This document shows, piece after piece, positions 1 to 7,924 of a stretch of 15,185 nucleotides of DNA. Below the pieces are notes generated by a model. The model had not been told where the DNA came from, ran no database searches, and saw only the letters and a program-made list of their open reading frames with translations. The translations under genes were made by a program, and so were the position numbers. This DNA comes from Clostridia bacterium. Lineage in GTDB: Bacteria; Bacillota; Clostridia; Christensenellales; Borkfalkiaceae. Every line of letters begins with the position of its first letter. The first letter of the stretch is position 1. Location of the stretch: NCBI GenBank assembly GCA_900768525.1, contig CAAGDF010000076.1, forward strand, positions 1 to 15,185, given 5' to 3'.

Positions 1-1
1 G

Positions 2-229
2 TACGTTGATGGGAGTTTAACACAGCAAAAACCGATTTATTCCCGCAAAAATGGGTTCGAACACCATCACCACTGGCTAGGGAAGTACGAATTCGACATT
101 CCGTTTTCAAGACAACAGCTCGCCGATTATCTTGCGGTTGAACGCAGCGGGTTATCGGTCGAACTCGGAAAAATGCGCAACGACGGACTTCTGGATTTCA
201 ACAGAAACCATTTTGTTTTGAAAGCGTAA
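2..229 (+). CDS. Crp/Fnr-family transcriptional regulator, C-terminal fragment (5' end outside window)
   Basis: The frame is open from the window edge to TAA at 227-229, giving 75 visible residues. The last ~48 residues read as the C-terminal winged helix-turn-helix of Crp/Fnr regulators: FDIPFSRQQLADYLAVERS followed by a recognition-helix stretch (GLSVELGKMRNDGLL) and the wing-like ending NRNHFVLKA. In this family the missing N-terminal part is a cyclic-nucleotide-binding-like beta-barrel sensing an effector, so the whole protein should be a DNA-binding sensor of about 220 residues. The ~27 residues before the HTH (including four consecutive histidines at about 62-73) do not resemble the helix I would expect there. 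They may be a divergent linker or a sign of an upstream rearrangement, which cannot be settled from this fragment. The gene converges on the TIR-STAND gene. Family certain; effector and targets unknown. Confidence 0.85.
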   Translation, partial: YVDGSLTQQKPIYSRKNGFEHHHHWLGKYEFDIPFSRQQLADYLAVERSGLSVELGKMRNDGLLDFNRNHFVLKA

Positions 230-319
230 ATATAGGTATGATTACTCTTCGGGTTACATGCTTTTTTGCTTTTAATTAAGCCCACCGCAAACATACGCAG
301 GCAAGTTCAAAAACAAGTC

Positions 320-368
320 CGCAAGAAAAATCGTTTCGCATTTTTTATTAAATTTCAATTTTGCGAAA
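320..368 (-). terminator. possible weak terminator of the TIR-STAND gene
   Basis: On the minus strand, 28 nt past the TAA of the TIR-STAND gene, TTTCGCA (368-362) can pair with TGCGAAA (340-334). The 7-bp stem has a long AT-rich loop and is followed by CGATTTTTCTTGC. The long loop makes this a weak candidate. No better hairpin was seen in the 230-396 gap between the convergent genes, and no U-tract hairpin follows the Crp-type gene on the plus strand. Confidence 0.35.
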
Positions 369-396
369 TAAACCACCTTCAATTGCACAATATTTA

Positions 397-3300
397 TTAT
401 TTTATACTATTTTTAACAATATATTTAAAATATTCAATTTCGTTAATATAGTATTCTTTCCACGATATATTCTTTTTACCAACAACACAAGGCATAAAGG
501 ATGCATATCCCGGATATTCAATCCCAATATTGTTTTCATCTTCTTTTTGAGACGTTGGCGGTGGCAATATTTTCCCATTCCTGCAACCTGTTAAAGGAAA
601 AACCCAACATGCCATCGGCTTATATTTCCAAGGATGCAAAAATAACTCAATTGCTCTTGTTTGTAGCGAACATCTTCCATCACTCAAAGCAAAAACGCAA
701 CGAGTTCGCGTAAAATGAGAAGGGAATTTTTTATCTAGGTACTCATATGGTCTTTTTTCCGTCTTTTTATATTGATTCAAACCGGACCAATCGCCTTCAA
801 CTATATATTTTTCCGGCAAAAAATCAAAAAATTTACGATTGCTATCAACAAATGCCTGAATTTTTGGAATTTCATCATCTAAAAGATAAACTCCATCGTA
901 ACAACATTTACTTTCGCACCCAACACAGGCAAATCCCGGTAATAAAACATTTTCCGGAAGATCCGAAATAACGTTTGCGCGATATTCAGTCCTATATTCT
1001 GAAATTGCTCGCCAATATTTATCTACCCATATTGAAAACTCATTAAATTTTCTTGTGCTAATTTTATTTTTAATAGCTGATTGTAATTCTTGAGTCAACG
1101 ATAAACACCCTTTTCCACCGCTACAAAGCAAATAATTATCAACTGCCAAATCATAATCCTCATCAATCCCCATTAAAATGCCCGATGAAATTATTGTCGC
1201 AATATGTCCAGGTTTACCTTTTTGAATAATTTGAGCTTTTGCATTTGCATATGCTTCTCGACTAGGAATTTTATTATTTCTAAAGCAAGCATACCCCCAA
1301 AAAGACCATGCTAAAGATACAAGATACATATATCCGCTATCTTCTGCTTCTTCAATTAATTGTTCCAACAGTTTAATTGCTGAAACATCGTAAAATTCAG
1401 CCAATGCAAGGGCATACCATATTTTTCCATAGATATAATCCCAATTTTGAATATCCTTAGCCAATGAAAGACCAATCTCATACTCAGCAAAAGCCTCCAT
1501 CAAACGCCCTTCAGTGAGCAATAAATTTGCATAGCAAATATGCAATATATCGTCTACATGGACATAATATCGAGTGTTTAATTCATTAAATATATTTGTG
1601 ACAATCTCATCGGCTTTTTTAAGATTACCGATAGCCATATATCCATCAAATAAATTTACTTGAGATATAAGACTACAATAAGTTTTCCCGACTCGTGCAT
1701 ACAACATAGCAGAATTTGTGGCCGCTTTTACAACATCTTCGTTAGAATCCAAATCATGAGATATAAGACTTACCGTATGCCAATACTCGGAGTTTATTGA
1801 ATTATCCAACCAAAATATCTCATCATGGTGATTCCTTTCCGCTTTTATCATTTGTAATGCGTCCGCATCCATGCCGGCATAGAACATAGCTGTTGCAATT
1901 AAATTTACATATCGGAAACGTTTTTTTTCATTTTTTTCTATAGATATCAGCGCCGTAGCCCTGTCGCATAAACCTATTATTTTCGCAGGTGAAAATCTCG
2001 TAGCATAATCTATCTCAGCCATTAATTGTTCTATATCATCCGCATCACATAAAATCATCCATCTATCTAAGGCCTCACGCTCAATTTGCTTGTAGCCATA
2101 TCTATGCGCATTCGCTGCGAGTTTACCATAGGCTTTTTTCTTTTTTTCAAGATCGATTACGCCTCCACTATCTTTAAGATTTAAATAGTATATTCCATGT
2201 TTTACAACATAATCGTCGATATCTTCAAAATCATTAGTCAGTTCTTTTATGCAAAACGACATTAGCATTTTCTCACCATTTTGCAAATCCAATTTAAATG
2301 CCCCAGCCATAGGAGAAGATAACCAATCTATTAAAGTCTTGTGTCTTGGCTGAATAATTGATTTGTTTTTATAAGGTAAAACGGTTATCAACGAACTTAA
2401 TCGGCTAATTAAGTTATTTACTTCAACCTCACTTATTCCCATAATATCAGACATCATCTTCGGTGTAATCACATCGCGACAAGACAAGCATATTTCTAGA
2501 AAAATCCTTGACAATTCATAACTTGATGAACCGAACAATCTATTGAATGTATCACTGTACAAATCTGATATTGCGCCATTTACGCCACTGATTGAATCAA
2601 TATCAAAATTATTATCCTCCAAAATACGAACATATTCGTGCGCTAATAAAAATGAATCATTGCATTTTTCGCAAACAAGATCAATTAAGTGCGTATTTTT
2701 AACCTTACTAGAAACAAAGAGCCGAATATCCTGTGCGTTACGAGCGCCATCAAGAGAAAAAATATTATGATTATAACGTACTAGTATATTTTTTAGTCGT
2801 TCATCCATTCTACTAGTAATAACAAACTTAATCCAAGCTGGAAATGCGGACAACATTCGGTTTAGTATTTTTGCAAATTCAAAGTTATCTTCTTCGAGTT
2901 CGTCTATTGCATCAATAACAACACAAATTTTCTCTCTTCCACCATCAATCAAACTATTGAGAGGCGCAATCAATAGCTTTTCAAGCATGTTTTCTAAGGA
3001 ATAAGCAGAACAATCAAAATCTTTTAAAATATTTATAAGCAACTCACGATAATCAGGTAAACCACATGCAATTTGGAAAGCAATGGATTTAATAATATTT
3101 TTTGCATCTAAGGTTTCTACTTTATCCCATTGACAAAAATAAACAGCAACGCATATTCCCAAGTAATTAGACATCATTGCCGCAAAAGCACTCTTTCCAC
3201 TTCCCGGCGCACCAGTCAACCAAAATATAGATTGCTTTTCACTGTTAACAAATGCCTGTATTTCATCAAGCAACCATTTCCGCCCGAATAAATTATCTTG

Positions 3301-3924
3301 GAGTAGCAATCTCATTTTTAAATCCATAGAAACAGGGCTAAGTTTTGTTTGAAGTTCATTTATATCACCTGCGTATTTCGTATTGCTCGGATCTTCAACA
3401 GCATCAAAAATCAGAGTGGTTTTTTCACTAAACCACTTTTGCCATTCTACCCCTCCAGCCTCATAGTATTCTTTCCAGTCACTCATATCAAGCCATTGAA
3501 TATTACTTATACTATTCGGTACCGAAACATTCTTCTCTAATAAAATTGTAAATATTTTACAACTCTTTTGCATTAAAGCTATAGCAATTTCATCAAGACA
3601 TACTCCTGGTACCCGCACTGAATAATTTGATAGACAAGACAAAAAAAACTTACTATCACTTATTCCATGGGTTATTTTCGAGCGCCATTCGTTCCCTGCT
3701 TTTATTTTTGCAAAGTCTATCCAGGGCAAATGACCTCTTTCTTTTAGAGCCGTATATATTTCTTTAATCAACACTTTGTTTTCATCGTGTCCATAACTTA
3801 AAAAAACTTTTTGAGGTATAATTTCATCAGCAAACTCGCTATTACAATCCTCACAAACATAGAGCTGTCTTTTTTTGCTGTAATAAATATTTTCGGAATT
3901 GCATTTAATACATTTATCAATCAT
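397..3924 (-). CDS. zinc ribbon-TIR-STAND (NACHT-like) NTPase-TPR protein with C-terminal YkgJ-like cysteine cluster; putative immune receptor
   Basis: Predicted 1175-residue multidomain NTPase. Start: ATG at 3924, with TTAGG about 8 nt upstream; an in-frame TTG at 3939 is less likely. Visible in order: zinc ribbon with C5, C8, C24 and C27; TIR domain ~38-175 with VFLSYGHDEN (40-49), the W-D...G..W pattern (68-80) and the putative catalytic Glu E112 in CLDEIAIA; Walker A GAPGSGKS (238-245); Walker B VVIDAIDELEED (~335-346); sensor-like FVITSRMD (367-374); winged-helix-like region ~470-540 with RHKTLIDWL; TPR-like helical repeats ~600-955; and a C-terminal cysteine cluster ~995-1150 (C1000, C1003, C1007, C1008, C1076, C1085, C1106, C1114, C1146) resembling YkgJ/CxxCxxCC or DUF3109-type metal-binding domains. 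In such STAND proteins the repeats sense a trigger, the NTPase oligomerises, and TIR degrades NAD+ or makes a cyclic-ADP-ribose signal. An antiphage role is inferred. The gene is much more AT-rich than its neighbours and stands alone, consistent with transfer. Confidence 0.82.
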   Translation of the reverse strand: MIDKCIKCNSENIYYSKKRQLYVCEDCNSEFADEIIPQKVFLSYGHDENKVLIKEIYTALKERGHLPWIDFAKIKAGNEWRSKITHGISDSKFFLSCLSNYSVRVPGVCLDEIAIALMQKSCKIFTILLEKNVSVPNSISNIQWLDMSDWKEYYEAGGVEWQKWFSEKTTLIFDAVEDPSNTKYAGDINELQTKLSPVSMDLKMRLLLQDNLFGRKWLLDEIQAFVNSEKQSIFWLTGAPGSGKSAFAAMMSNYLGICVAVYFCQWDKVETLDAKNIIKSIAFQIACGLPDYRELLINILKDFDCSAYSLENMLEKLLIAPLNSLIDGGREKICVVIDAIDELEEDNFEFAKILNRMLSAFPAWIKFVITSRMDERLKNILVRYNHNIFSLDGARNAQDIRLFVSSKVKNTHLIDLVCEKCNDSFLLAHEYVRILEDNNFDIDSISGVNGAISDLYSDTFNRLFGSSSYELSRIFLEICLSCRDVITPKMMSDIMGISEVEVNNLISRLSSLITVLPYKNKSIIQPRHKTLIDWLSSPMAGAFKLDLQNGEKMLMSFCIKELTNDFEDIDDYVVKHGIYYLNLKDSGGVIDLEKKKKAYGKLAANAHRYGYKQIEREALDRWMILCDADDIEQLMAEIDYATRFSPAKIIGLCDRATALISIEKNEKKRFRYVNLIATAMFYAGMDADALQMIKAERNHHDEIFWLDNSINSEYWHTVSLISHDLDSNEDVVKAATNSAMLYARVGKTYCSLISQVNLFDGYMAIGNLKKADEIVTNIFNELNTRYYVHVDDILHICYANLLLTEGRLMEAFAEYEIGLSLAKDIQNWDYIYGKIWYALALAEFYDVSAIKLLEQLIEEAEDSGYMYLVSLAWSFWGYACFRNNKIPSREAYANAKAQIIQKGKPGHIATIISSGILMGIDEDYDLAVDNYLLCSGGKGCLSLTQELQSAIKNKISTRKFNEFSIWVDKYWRAISEYRTEYRANVISDLPENVLLPGFACVGCESKCCYDGVYLLDDEIPKIQAFVDSNRKFFDFLPEKYIVEGDWSGLNQYKKTEKRPYEYLDKKFPSHFTRTRCVFALSDGRCSLQTRAIELFLHPWKYKPMACWVFPLTGCRNGKILPPPTSQKEDENNIGIEYPGYASFMPCVVGKKNISWKEYYINEIEYFKYIVKNSIK

Positions 3925-4346
3925 TTTTAACCTAACCAATATCTTGAATTCTTTATTTTTTTGTTTTTTAAAAGAAAATTATTATATCGAACATAATCTA
4001 ATCAATATAAAAATGAAATAATAAGGTTTCTAAGCCCAACGAAATAAACTCTTCGATCATATATTGATTATACTATATTAATTAAAAAAATACAAACTCT
4101 TAGCTTTACTTTTCCTCAATGTTTCAAACAAACTCATAAAACAAACATCCAAAGAAATAAAATTAAGTAAAAATGAAAAGTGTTTTATATTGTTAATATT
4201 TTAATCAAATAAAAAACTTCAAAATAAATGAACTCCAATCGTCAACTTACCCGCAAAATTAAAACTTTTTTAACTCAAAATTATAATTTTACAAATAGAT
4301 AACTATAAAAGCAACTTCATAATAACTGTCCATTGCAAGTTTTATT
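3925..4346. other. very AT-rich intergenic region upstream of the TIR-STAND gene
   Basis: About 420 bp without a convincing gene; every frame is broken by frequent stops. On the minus strand a TATAAT (plus-strand 3981-3986) lies about 60 nt before the ATG and could be the -10 box of the TIR-STAND promoter, but no good -35 sits at 16-18 nt. A perfect 10-bp inverted repeat, TAATCAATAT (3999-4008) and ATATTGATTA (4061-4070), brackets the region just upstream. No RNA gene, insertion-sequence end or attachment site was recognised. Confidence 0.6.
3981..3986 (-). promoter_or_regulatory. possible -10 box for the TIR-STAND gene
   Basis: A perfect TATAAT on the minus strand would put the transcription start near 3974 and give a leader of about 50 nt. 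The hexamers 16-18 nt upstream (TATATT-like) do not match TTGACA well, and the surroundings are so AT-rich that chance matches are expected. Weak call. Confidence 0.3.
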
Positions 4347-4405
4347 CAAAAAACGGCTGAAAGCAAATTGCCGGACAATGCAAATTGCTTTCAGCCGCTT
4401 TTTTT
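4347..4405. terminator. strong bidirectional Rho-independent terminator
   Basis: A 13-bp perfect stem, CGGCTGAAAGCAA (4354-4366) with TTGCTTTCAGCCG (4385-4397), carries an inner ATTG/CAAT pairing. A-rich DNA lies on the left and CTTTTTTTATT on the right, so U-tracts are available in both directions. It lies 22 nt past the TGA of the lipoprotein gene and should end that transcript; it would also block plus-strand read-through. Confidence 0.88.
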
Positions 4406-4419
4406 ATTACTTTTTACAA

Positions 4420-7400
4420 TCAGAACAACTGCGTTGCCGTCGATAACGATTTTGCATCGCCGTCTACGGAATCGATAAGATCGATTCTGAACGTACCGTT
4501 CGCCTTAACACCCGAGATATCAAGCAGTCCGATATCGCCGTACAGCGACAGCAAATCGGAATTTTCGTTGTGGTCTATGTACACGTTAGCCTGACCTAAA
4601 ACGTCGTCGATGGGTTTTAAGTTGAGTTTAACGCTGTACGTGGGCGACGAATAGGAGTAACCGGTGAACACGTCATCGATGCCGATCTCGTTTTTATTGC
4701 CGGAGCCGTTCGCGCCGACTATAGCGTCGTTAATCGAATCGATAAAGTTAATCATTTGCAAAACATAATCGAGCACGTTATCGGTAAATTCTTTTTCCGT
4801 TACCGTTTTATCATAACCGCACTTGCCGCTGTAATCCATATCCGAAATAATCTTAGCGGTTCTGAAGCCCGCATGCCAGAAGGTGCTCGAACATTCAAAG
4901 CCGTTGCACTTGCTGCACCATTTTTTCTCGGTCAAAGAATTGCGCTTAATCGTAACGGTTTTATCTTTTCCGTTATAGTAAAGGAATGAATCGCCGCCGT
5001 TATCGGCAAAAGCCGTCTTCGTAACGCCGGAGAGTTCTCCGCGCGACAACTTTGCCGCAATATAAACAACGTCTTTGCCGTTTTTGTCTTTTTCAACGTC
5101 GATACGAATATCAAGTCCGAGTTCTATATTCGCCTTTACGACAGACAGAGCGTTAAGGTTTACCGGAACTTTGCCCGTTAAACGGAAACTCTTGCGCTTT
5201 GCCGTATTGATAAACGATTGCAAAAGCGTATCTATACTGTCGAATGTTATATGTTCTGCGGTTACGTCGTAGGCCTCGTCGATCGTAGCGGCAGACGGAG
5301 CTTCGGCATCGGCTCTGACGCTTACGGCCACGTTATCCGTAACCGACGTGCCGTCGCCGCCGAGCCGGCTTAGCGACAGGCACAGACTACCGTCCTGTTG
5401 CGACAACGAAACTTTAAAAACGCCAGCGCCCGCAATAAGTTTTTCGGCGTCGACCGTCAAAGACAACGTTTTATCGTGCTCTCTGTCGTAAGTAAGGTCG
5501 GAAATCAATGCGGTGTAATCGAGAATTTTTTCTTTATCGAACTTGAAATTGAACAAATCTTTCAACTGCGGAACGGCTTCGGTAAGCTCGGGCAATCTCT
5601 TTTTGATACAATCGGTAAGCTCTTTTGCACCGATAGAAATTTTAAGACTGCTGTCCGCATTGACCAGATCGTTGACGGTGAGATACAATCTACCCTCGGC
5701 TTCGGCGGTCGGCATAACGAACGCGCCGCTTAAAGCAAGTCGTTTCCGAGTAACCGTGCCGTCTGCGGCGGTAGTTGTAATATCAAACGTATCGCCGACA
5801 AGCACAATCTTGTTTTGCGAGATGTACAAACGCAAAGTCATGCTCTGCGTCTGATATTTAGTGCCGTCTATGTTCAACGTCAACGGCTGAATTTCAATCG
5901 TCAGCGCTTTTTCGATAAAACCTTCGGCATATTCGGCAACTTGGAATTCCGTAATAGATTTTATCGTGTCCGAATAATCGAATATAACTTCGCATACGTT
6001 CACGAACGAATCGTTAACGTCAAGTTCGTCAATCGTCTTTTCCTGCGCGATGACGGTCAGTTCGATATCGTCCGCCACAACGGTCGCGTCGGTAAACGTG
6101 TACGTTTTATCTTCGTTAACCGTTCCGTTAATCGTTACGTCCGCCGTAATATCACCGAGCGTAACGGCAAGGTGCACGCTTGCGATATCGCCGTTTGTTT
6201 CAAGCGTCATACCCGCCATAATCGCAGTCGGATCGATATCGAGCGAAGAGAAATCGATTTCGGGTACGGCAATTCCCAACCGCTCAAGTGCGGCTAAAAT
6301 GTCCGAAACGGACGAGCGCATTTTTATGTCGTTTACTTCGGCATAAATCTCGTTGTTTGAATACGTCAGGTGAATACCGTTGTCGGTAACCGCCGAAAGA
6401 GCGATATTTTTAAGATCTTCAAGATCGAGTTTCAACGTCATATCCGCCGAAACGTTGTATCCGTCGACGTTTACAAGAACCGAGGCGTTCAGCGGAGCGC
6501 CCGTAAGATATCCTTCGAACATGCTCATCACAACGTCGGACGCCTGCGGTTCGGAAGGCTTGGGAATTTGCGGCGCGGGCGACGGTTCGACATCGTCCTC
6601 TACGGGGGCAACTGCGTCGAAATCTATATATTTTGAGAAATAGTCGTATTGCGGGAACTGCTTAAAGTCCGTTACCTGCCCGACATAACTGAATTCTTCG
6701 GTGAGTTTTTCGGTGCAAGGCGTAAGACCGAAGAGCGGAACGTTATATGCGCAGTCGGTGGTTATCGAATGAATAACCCAGTTTTCATCCATCGCAACGG
6801 CTATCTGCGCTTTTTCGTAGACGGCAAAGTTGGTCGAGCCGCTGTTGGTGCGCATTTCGTACAACATTCTTGCGGTTGCCTTTTCGTTATCGAGCACATA
6901 CGTAAACGAATACAAACCGCTGTTTTCGTCAAATCCGTTATAGGCGGACGAAACAATAGTCTCGTCGTTGAGTATGTATCCTGTAAGACTGTTGCCGCGG
7001 TAGCCGTAACGTTCAAAAAATTCTTCCTTGGTCAAAGAGTCAGGCGCATCGCTCGACCATTTTAAATCGGTAAGCGAGTTAACCTCATCCGCGGAACGAT
7101 ATAAATAGGTGTTGCCGTGAACCATACGTTCGTCGCCCATTTTTACAAGCCCGTAACTGACGGACTGCTTATAGACGGTATCGCCTTTTACATAACGTAC
7201 GGCGTAAATATCCTGCGTAATGGAAAGACCGACTTTTACGGACACGGTCGAGCCTTTGGAAACGCTTTTAAAATTCTCCGCTTTGGACAAAACCGAGTTT
7301 GCTATATATAAATTAAGGTTTGGATTATCGAGATAATCTGCAACCGTTTTACCTTCGGGTATTTCGGACTCTCCGTCCTCAATGATTTTCGGCGGGGTTA

Positions 7401-7512
7401 CCGAAGTCGCGCCGCCGTAGCACGCGCCGAACGTGGCAACGCTTATCACCATAAGCGCGGCGAAAAGCAACGCGGTTATCTTCTTTTTACTTTTTGACAA
7501 ATTGTTTTTCAT
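4420..7512 (-). CDS. large lipoprotein of unknown function
   Basis: Product of 1030 residues, unrecognised beyond its export signal. ATG at 7512 is chosen because GAGGGTG lies 7-8 nt upstream and because it begins directly with a basic n-region (KKNNLSKSKKK-like) and hydrophobic core ending in TFGAC, making Cys31 the likely lipidated residue. An ATG 14 codons upstream (7554) would add an acidic, non-signal-like leader. After Cys31 comes a ~270-residue first module, then a proline-rich linker at about 303-325 (EPSPAPQIPKPSEP), then ~700 residues of alternating beta-strand-like segments. These suggest repeated LolA/LppX-like beta sheets, but no family is claimed. A cysteine group C866, C869, C874 and C898, also holding W879 and H880, could bind metal or form disulfides. 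It is probably anchored to the outer face of the membrane. It appears monocistronic: a divergent XRE gene lies upstream and a strong terminator follows. Confidence 0.85.
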   Translation of the reverse strand: MKNNLSKSKKKITALLFAALMVISVATFGACYGGATSVTPPKIIEDGESEIPEGKTVADYLDNPNLNLYIANSVLSKAENFKSVSKGSTVSVKVGLSITQDIYAVRYVKGDTVYKQSVSYGLVKMGDERMVHGNTYLYRSADEVNSLTDLKWSSDAPDSLTKEEFFERYGYRGNSLTGYILNDETIVSSAYNGFDENSGLYSFTYVLDNEKATARMLYEMRTNSGSTNFAVYEKAQIAVAMDENWVIHSITTDCAYNVPLFGLTPCTEKLTEEFSYVGQVTDFKQFPQYDYFSKYIDFDAVAPVEDDVEPSPAPQIPKPSEPQASDVVMSMFEGYLTGAPLNASVLVNVDGYNVSADMTLKLDLEDLKNIALSAVTDNGIHLTYSNNEIYAEVNDIKMRSSVSDILAALERLGIAVPEIDFSSLDIDPTAIMAGMTLETNGDIASVHLAVTLGDITADVTINGTVNEDKTYTFTDATVVADDIELTVIAQEKTIDELDVNDSFVNVCEVIFDYSDTIKSITEFQVAEYAEGFIEKALTIEIQPLTLNIDGTKYQTQSMTLRLYISQNKIVLVGDTFDITTTAADGTVTRKRLALSGAFVMPTAEAEGRLYLTVNDLVNADSSLKISIGAKELTDCIKKRLPELTEAVPQLKDLFNFKFDKEKILDYTALISDLTYDREHDKTLSLTVDAEKLIAGAGVFKVSLSQQDGSLCLSLSRLGGDGTSVTDNVAVSVRADAEAPSAATIDEAYDVTAEHITFDSIDTLLQSFINTAKRKSFRLTGKVPVNLNALSVVKANIELGLDIRIDVEKDKNGKDVVYIAAKLSRGELSGVTKTAFADNGGDSFLYYNGKDKTVTIKRNSLTEKKWCSKCNGFECSSTFWHAGFRTAKIISDMDYSGKCGYDKTVTEKEFTDNVLDYVLQMINFIDSINDAIVGANGSGNKNEIGIDDVFTGYSYSSPTYSVKLNLKPIDDVLGQANVYIDHNENSDLLSLYGDIGLLDISGVKANGTFRIDLIDSVDGDAKSLSTATQLF

Positions 7513-7855
7513 AACATCACCCTCATTTTTTTCTTTGTCATTGTCGTTTATCATAAGTGCGGTTAAGCAAGTCTAACGTTTTTTAACGATCGGGCAAACA
7601 TTCGCAAATCGGCAACGTTTTTTAAAATCGCAGTCAGCCGCTTTCTGCAAAAAATTTTGCAAAACGCAAATTTCTTTATTTCGGAGAACGAGAGATTTTA
7701 GCCGAAAGCGTTTTCTCTTTCGCTTGCGTTTCAGTTTGCCGTTCGTTTTTTCTTAACAACGCAATTCTACGTTTTTTTATTAAAAAAGACAAACAAATAT
7801 CTATTTTTTCACTCTATTGAAAGAAAAACACGTTCTATGTATGCGATACTACGAC

Positions 7856-7870
7856 TCTCCGAATCGGAGA
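7856..7870. promoter_or_regulatory. palindromic operator candidate upstream of the XRE promoter
   Basis: TCTCCGA-A-TCGGAGA is a perfect 7+7 inverted repeat around one base, ending 16 bp before the -35 box of the XRE gene. The one-base centre and missing U-tract argue against a terminator and fit a dimeric regulator's site. Which protein binds is unknown; autoregulation by the XRE product is one possibility. Confidence 0.5.
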
Positions 7871-7886
7871 ATTGTCTTATTTTTCC

Positions 7887-7915
7887 TTGACAAACGAACA
7901 AAAATACATTAAAAT
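7887..7915 (+). promoter_or_regulatory. sigma-A promoter of the XRE regulator gene
   Basis: TTGACA (7887-7892), 17-bp spacer, TAAAAT (7910-7915). The ATG at 7925 begins only 9 nt after the -10 box, so transcription starting the usual 6-8 nt downstream would begin about 1-4 nt before the ATG. No Shine-Dalgarno sequence precedes it. Confidence 0.85.
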
Positions 7916-7924
7916 CAAAGTACC

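Larger units (their letters stand above)
7513..7924. other. divergent intergenic region between the lipoprotein and XRE genes
   Basis: About 410 bp without a gene. It holds the XRE promoter and a short palindrome on its right side (listed separately). On the left side the sequence AACGTTTTTTAA occurs twice, at 7575-7586 and 7614-7625, 39 bp apart, close upstream of the lipoprotein start. I could not find a convincing -35/-10 pair for the lipoprotein gene. A small hairpin-capable stretch with CGAAAG and CTTTCG at about 7702-7721 has no U-tract. Confidence 0.6.

Noticed and set aside
50..70. GGGTTCGAACACC resembling a tRNA T-arm
   Set aside because: The T-stem does not pair correctly on either strand, no acceptor or anticodon arms are present, and the stretch lies in an open Crp-type frame.
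3925..3939. TTG start at 3939 for the TIR-STAND gene
   Set aside because: The ATG at 3924 has an AGG at normal spacing and starts just before the zinc ribbon; the TTG adds five residues with no better ribosome-binding site.
7575..7625. Twin AACGTTTTTTAA motifs as operators of the lipoprotein gene
   Set aside because: Low-complexity T-runs in an AT-rich gap; two copies without symmetry are too weak to call a regulatory site.
7856..7900. Palindrome before the XRE gene as a terminator
   Set aside because: Only a 5-bp stem with a 5-nt loop is possible as RNA and no clean U-tract follows; an operator fits better.
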